A stretch of 38,461 nt of DNA, from NCBI GenBank assembly GCA_050330975.1, contig JBHJHK010000069.1:1-38461 (forward strand), in the 5' to 3' direction. This document shows positions 34,523 through 38,461 of the stretch, piece by piece. A program made the translations under genes and the position numbers. The notes under the pieces are model-generated. The model did no database searches and had not been told where the DNA came from. It saw nothing but the letters and a program-made list of their open reading frames with translations. This stretch comes from JBHJHK01 sp050330975. GTDB taxonomy: Bacteria; Pseudomonadota; Gammaproteobacteria; Competibacterales; Competibacteraceae. The first letter of the stretch is position 1; the number at the start of each line of letters is the position of its first letter.

Positions 34523-36214
34523 TTATGGCCACTGGGCCGTGGTTCCGGCTCCGACGGCGGCCACCTCGGGCGCGGCCGAAGCCCGCAAATCCTCCCCGAT
34601 CATCGCCGCGGCCTTCTCGGCGATCATCATGGTGGGTGCGTTGGTGTTGCCCGAGATCAAAGTGGGCATAACCGAGGCATCCACCACATAACACCCCGCC
34701 AGACCCCGCAGCCGCAACCGATGGTCCACCACCGCCAGATCCCCCCGACCCATGGGGCAGGTGCCCGACGGATGGTAGAGGGTAGTGCCCGTGCGGCGGG
34801 CGTAGTCCAGGAGTTCGTCGAAGCCCTGGCAGTCTGCCGGCGGCTGGAGGGGGGTTTCGATGTGGGGAGCCATGGCGGGCTGGGCGACCAAACGCCGGGC
34901 GATCTCCAACCCCGCCACATGGACCAGCTGGTCCTCCAAATCTTGTAAATAACCGTTGAAGATCGCCGGCGGTTGCCGGGGGTCGGCGCTTTGGACGTGG
35001 ACATGGCCGCGGCTGTTGGGGCGCAGCTGACAGGGACCAATGGTCAACCCGGGAAAGCGGTGGAAGGTGCGCCGCACCGGATCGTCGAAGGTGGCGTGGG
35101 CGATGTGGTACTGAATGTCGGGCTGAGGCACCTCGGGTCTAGAACGGACAAAGCCCAACATCACCGCCGCCGGCAGGGTCAAGGCGCCCTGGCGCCTGGT
35201 GGCGAAGCGGGCCACCTCGCGGACTAGGCCCAAGCCCTGGACGGCCTGGTTGAGGCTCGTGGTGTCGCGCAGCCGCCAACTGGCCCGGGAGATATAGTGA
35301 TCTTGGAGGTTTTCTCCCACCCCCTTGAGGCTGTGGCGCACCTCGATACCGGCACGGGCCAAATGCTGCGGATGGCCGATGCCCGACAATTCCAATATCT
35401 GGGGCGACTGGATGGCTCCGGCGGCCAGCACCACCGCCCGGCGGGCGCGGATGGCCTGGTGCCGCCCCCGCCAATGAACCGTGACCCCGGTGACCCGCCT
35501 CCCCTCCAGCTCGAGGCGTTCCACCAGACAGCGGGTGCGCAAGCTGAGGTTGGACCGTCCCAGGGCGGGCTTGAGATAGGCCCGGTAGGCGCTCACCCGC
35601 AGGCCCTTGTGGATGGTGGCCTGGGAAAAGTGAAACCCCCCCTGGTCGCCGCCGTTGTAATCGTCGGACTGGGGAAACCCCGCCTCTCGGGCCGCCTGCT
35701 GCAGCCGCCGCAAGATGGGGGCATCACCGGCCACCTGGGCCACCCGCAGGGGACCGCTGCGACCCCGGATGGCGTCCTCCCCCAAGGTGCAGGCTTCGGC
35801 CCTTTGAAAATGGGGCAAGACGTCGTCGTAGCTCCAACCGGGATTGCCCAATTGGCGCCACTGGTCGTAGTCGGCGGGCTGACCGCGGACGTAGAGCATG
35901 GCGTTGATGGCGCTCGACCCCCCCACCACCTTGCCCCGGGGCACGGGGATCCTGCGGTGGGCGACCCCGGGGTCGGGGAGGGATTCAAACAGCCAGTTGA
36001 CCTTGGGATCCACCATGGTTTTGATATAGCCGGCGGGAATGTGGATCCAAGGGTGGTGGGCATCAAAGCCACCGGCCTCCAGGACCAGCACCCGGTGGCG
36101 GCCGTCCTCGCTCAGGCGGTTGGCGAGGACGCAGCCCGCCGACCCGGCGCCCACGACGACGAAGTCCCACTGGGCCGCGCCGTCAGTCGAGCTTGCGCCA
36201 TCAGTCGAACTCAT
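34523..36214 (-). CDS. GMC-family FAD-dependent alcohol/choline dehydrogenase-like oxidoreductase
   Basis: This is a 563-residue flavoprotein. The FAD motif VVVGAGSAGCVLANRLSEDG is at about 20-39, GMC signature 1 is PRGKVVGGSSAINAMLYVRG, signature 2 is GAIQSPQILELSGIG, and the C-terminal catalytic His/Asn pair lies in YHPSGTCPMG and GNTNAPTMMIAEKAA. It should oxidise an alcohol to an aldehyde; the substrate is not predictable. It has no signal peptide, and a duplicated SSTDGA sits at the N-terminus. ATG 36214 lies 14 bases inside the end of pqqE, so translation is coupled to the PQQ genes although the enzyme itself uses FAD. Confidence 0.92.
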   Translation of the reverse strand: MSSTDGASSTDGAAQWDFVVVGAGSAGCVLANRLSEDGRHRVLVLEAGGFDAHHPWIHIPAGYIKTMVDPKVNWLFESLPDPGVAHRRIPVPRGKVVGGSSAINAMLYVRGQPADYDQWRQLGNPGWSYDDVLPHFQRAEACTLGEDAIRGRSGPLRVAQVAGDAPILRRLQQAAREAGFPQSDDYNGGDQGGFHFSQATIHKGLRVSAYRAYLKPALGRSNLSLRTRCLVERLELEGRRVTGVTVHWRGRHQAIRARRAVVLAAGAIQSPQILELSGIGHPQHLARAGIEVRHSLKGVGENLQDHYISRASWRLRDTTSLNQAVQGLGLVREVARFATRRQGALTLPAAVMLGFVRSRPEVPQPDIQYHIAHATFDDPVRRTFHRFPGLTIGPCQLRPNSRGHVHVQSADPRQPPAIFNGYLQDLEDQLVHVAGLEIARRLVAQPAMAPHIETPLQPPADCQGFDELLDYARRTGTTLYHPSGTCPMGRGDLAVVDHRLRLRGLAGCYVVDASVMPTLISGNTNAPTMMIAEKAAAMIGEDLRASAAPEVAAVGAGTTAQWP

Positions 36215-37361
36215 GGGTGGCCAGTCTGCGGGAGTTCTTGGGGTTGCGAAACACCAAGGGCTTGGTGTTGCCCGCCGCCGCCGTCGCCGCCGCCCCTCGA
36301 CGGGCCTCTGCTAGCTTGTGGTGGTGGGGCGATAAATCGCACACCGGGTCGGCGTTGGCCGGGTCGCCGGTGAGCATATAGGCCTGGCAGCGACAGCCGC
36401 CGAAGTCCTTTTCCCGCTCCGGGCAATCCCGGCACGGGGCCTTCATCCAGTCGAACCCCCGAAAATGGTTAAACGCCGGCGATTGCCGCCAAATCCAGTC
36501 CAGAGGGTGCTCGCGGACATTGGGAAAGCTCAGCCCCGGCAACTGCCGGGCGGCGTGGCAGGGCAAGGCGACGCCGTCGGGGGCCACGGTGAGGAACATC
36601 CGCCCCCAGCCGTTCATACACGCCTTGGGGCGGCGCTCGTAGTAGTCGGGGACCACAAAATAGAGCTTGAGCTCGCCCTTCAACCGAGCTCGATAATCCC
36701 GGGCGACGGCTTCGGCCCGGGTGAGCTGCTCTTGGGTGGGCAACAGCCGGTCGCGGTTGACCCACGCCCAGCCGTAGTACTGGGTGGTGGCCAGCTCCAG
36801 GTCGTCGGCCTCCAGGGCGTGGGCCAGCTCGATGACCTGGTCGATTTGGTCGATGTTGTCCCGGTGGAGGACAAAGCACAACACCATGGGGTAACCCTGG
36901 GCCTTTACCGCCTTGGCCATGGCGAGCTTGTGCTCAAAGGCCTCGGTGCCGGCGATGAGGTCGTTGAGCTCCGCCGACGAGGCCTGGAAGCTGATCTGGA
37001 TATGATCCAAACCCGCCGCCTTGAGGGCCGCTACCCGTTTGGCATCCATGCCCACTCCGGAGGTGATGAGGTTGCTGTAATAGCCCAGGCGATGGGCCTC
37101 TGCCACCAGGGTTTCCAGGTCGCGCCGCACCAAGGGCTCGCCCCCGGACAACCCCAACTGCACCGCTCCCAGGGCCCGGGCTTCCCCCAGGACCTTGAGC
37201 CAGGCGTCGGTGTCGAGTTCGGCGCCGTGGTTGGCATAGTCCACGGGATTGGAACAGTAGGGACACTGAAGGGGACAGGCGTAGGTGAGTTCGGCCAACA
37301 GCCAAAGGGGCGGGCCGATGGCCCCAGGGTTACTAGAGGAAGCGGATCCAACCCCGTTCAT
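36201..37361 (-). CDS. pqqE: PQQ biosynthesis radical SAM enzyme PqqE
   Basis: This 386-residue protein crosslinks the Glu and Tyr of the PqqA peptide in the first committed step of pyrroloquinoline quinone synthesis. The radical-SAM cluster motif CPLQCPYC is near residue 30, in the signature PPLWLLAELTYACPLQCPYCSNP. The SPASM domain has CMNGWGRMFLTVAPDGVALPCHAA and a second Cys group (CRDCPEREKDFGGCRCQAY). ATG 37361 (MNGVGSASSS...) lies inside pqqD by 29 bases, consistent with coupled expression. The C-terminus extends about 40 residues past the last Cys, ending ATHEFD. Confidence 0.96.
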   Translation of the reverse strand: MNGVGSASSSNPGAIGPPLWLLAELTYACPLQCPYCSNPVDYANHGAELDTDAWLKVLGEARALGAVQLGLSGGEPLVRRDLETLVAEAHRLGYYSNLITSGVGMDAKRVAALKAAGLDHIQISFQASSAELNDLIAGTEAFEHKLAMAKAVKAQGYPMVLCFVLHRDNIDQIDQVIELAHALEADDLELATTQYYGWAWVNRDRLLPTQEQLTRAEAVARDYRARLKGELKLYFVVPDYYERRPKACMNGWGRMFLTVAPDGVALPCHAARQLPGLSFPNVREHPLDWIWRQSPAFNHFRGFDWMKAPCRDCPEREKDFGGCRCQAYMLTGDPANADPVCDLSPHHHKLAEARRGAAATAAAGNTKPLVFRNPKNSRRLATHEFD

Positions 37362-37605
37362 GGGCGATCTCCAGGAATTCGTGGACGTCGGCGGCGAGGT
37401 CGACGTCGGGAAACTGTCGGTTGAGATCTTGCACAATGGCCGCTTCGTCGCGGCTGCCGTCGCAGCGCTTGAGGATCTCCGCCGCGCTGTCATTGAGGGT
37501 GATCATGCCCTCGGGATAGAGGAGGACGTGTTGCTTTTGCGCCTCCTCCCACTGGAAGCGATAGCCGGGTTTCAGGGCGACGGACCCTTGGAAGGGAGTC
37601 GTCAC
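37333..37605 (-). CDS. pqqD: PqqA-binding peptide chaperone PqqD
   Basis: This 90-residue peptide chaperone presents PqqA to PqqE. Recognisable parts are LKPGYRFQWEEAQKQHVLLYPEGMITLNDSAAEILKRCDG, shown here in short form as LKPGYRFQW and YPEGMITLNDSAAEIL, and a C-terminal winged-helix ending ERGWIRFL. GTG 37605 overlaps the pqqC stop in GTGA. The earlier open frame inside pqqC does not resemble the family. Confidence 0.94.
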   Translation of the reverse strand: MTTPFQGSVALKPGYRFQWEEAQKQHVLLYPEGMITLNDSAAEILKRCDGSRDEAAIVQDLNRQFPDVDLAADVHEFLEIAHERGWIRFL

Positions 37606-38348
37606 GGCGGCGTCTCCTCGGGGGCTGCGGTGAAGAACGGCGGCATCTCGTGGATGTAGGCCAGGTACATGGCGTCCAACATGCTCCACAGCACCTCGAG
37701 CTTAAAGCGCACGATCTCCAGGGCGCGCTCTTGTTGGTCGCGGCTTTGGAAGTGGGCCAAGGTCACCGCCAGGCCGTGCTGGACGTCTCGATGGGCTTCC
37801 CCGAGGCGGTTGCGAAAATAGGCCAGCCCTTCGGGGTCGATCCAGGGGTACTTATCGGGCCAACTGGCGAGGCGTTGGCGATGGATGGTGGGGGCGAACA
37901 ACTCCGTGAGGGACGAACACACCCCCTCTTGCCACGGGGCTCGACGGACGAAATTCAGATAGGCGTCGACGGCAAACCGCACCCCGGGCAATACGTGTTG
38001 CTGACAGAGCAAGGCCTCCCGGGACAAGCCCACCGCGCGCCCCAAAGCCAGCCAGGCTTCAATGCCTCCATCGCCCCCGTCGTCGGCCCCCTGGCCGTCG
38101 TGGTCGACGATGCGCTGGATCCACTGGCGGCGAACGCTCCGGTCGGAGCAGTTGGCCAAGAGCGCAGCGTCTTTGCGGGGAATGGTGAGCTGGTAGTAAA
38201 AGCGGTTGGCGACCCAGCCTTGGATTTGCTGGCGGTTGAGTTTGCCCTCCACCATCAGCACTTGGAAGGGGTGGTGAATGTGGTAAAGCCGCCCTAGGGC
38301 CCGCAGGCGGGCTTCGAATTCAGCCGGCGACCAAGGATCGAGAGACAT
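37602..38348 (-). CDS. pqqC: Pyrroloquinoline-quinone synthase PqqC
   Basis: This 248-residue cofactorless oxidase catalyses the final ring closure and eight-electron oxidation to PQQ. Family signatures are NRFYYQLTIPRKDAALLANC, the HDG segment (IVDHDGQG) with a short Gly/Asp insert, EAWLALGRAVGLSREALL, LPGVRFAVDAYLNFV, SSLTELFAPTIH and FKLEVLWSMLDAMY. ATG 38348 (MSLDPWSPAEFEARL) fits the family; the ribosome site is weak. The 113 bases upstream to the window edge show no pqqB end, only an inverted repeat AACCCAGA/TCTGGGTT (38405-38412, 38453-38460). Confidence 0.95.
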   Translation of the reverse strand: MSLDPWSPAEFEARLRALGRLYHIHHPFQVLMVEGKLNRQQIQGWVANRFYYQLTIPRKDAALLANCSDRSVRRQWIQRIVDHDGQGADDGGDGGIEAWLALGRAVGLSREALLCQQHVLPGVRFAVDAYLNFVRRAPWQEGVCSSLTELFAPTIHRQRLASWPDKYPWIDPEGLAYFRNRLGEAHRDVQHGLAVTLAHFQSRDQQERALEIVRFKLEVLWSMLDAMYLAYIHEMPPFFTAAPEETPP

Positions 38349-38461
38349 GGGAGACGCCCGGTGTTGGAAAAATCTCAAATGGAGACACAAATGACGTGCG
38401 CGGGAACCCAGAGGGGTCGCCCGCCACGCGGACGCTGGTTAAGGTTGAGTCGTCTGGGTTG

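Overview
The window is high-GC chromosomal DNA from a gammaproteobacterium. The strongest evidence is gene order. Reading down the minus strand, tRNA-His, tRNA-Leu, tig, clpP, clpX, lon, hupB, tRNA-Val, tRNA-Asp and ppiD are followed by fabI on the plus strand, yejABEF on the minus strand, mltD on the plus strand and a YafS-type methyltransferase. As I recall it, this is the order found in Pseudomonas. The sequence does not let me name a genus; an uncultured or sulfur-oxidiser-like lineage is only a guess.

Layout. Positions 1-1535 hold a truncated methyltransferase and, divergent from it, the lytic transglycosylase MltD. Positions 1630-7320 hold a complete yejABEF peptide importer. fabI (7495-8274) converges with ppiD (8275-10392), and their stop codons abut. 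tRNA-Asp, tRNA-Val, hupB, lon, clpX, clpP, tig, tRNA-Leu and tRNA-His fill 10442-17670 and form a protein quality-control block with recognisable promoters before tRNA-Val, hupB and tRNA-His. A polytopic GT-C-like membrane protein lies at 17862-19352, and an SDR oxidoreductase converges on it. The 2-oxoglutarate dehydrogenase operon sucA-sucB-lpdA occupies 20037-25667. It is preceded by the ABC-F translation factor ettA and the LPS export permeases lptG and lptF. holC diverges from lptF.

From 30226 the window becomes accessory. A membrane-anchored formylglycine-generating-enzyme-like (SUMF1/C-type-lectin fold) protein ends in a segment with the layout of a diversity-generating retroelement (DGR) variable region. 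Its surface positions are NNC codons set in a conserved RGG-W...CRSA-R...GFRLAR frame, followed by a perfect palindrome. I saw no template repeat or reverse transcriptase in the window, so if it is a DGR target it would have to be served from elsewhere. Convergent with it is a large exported protein of 14 cysteine-paired RCC1/BLIP-II-like blades, enough for two seven-bladed propellers. The window closes with a minus-strand operon pqqC-pqqD-pqqE followed by a GMC flavo-oxidoreductase and a DUF1330 protein, with tight overlaps; pqqA and pqqB are not visible before the right edge.

Most of the window is core housekeeping DNA. The candidate DGR target, its double-propeller neighbour and the coupling of PQQ synthesis to a GMC enzyme are the parts that deserve follow-up.
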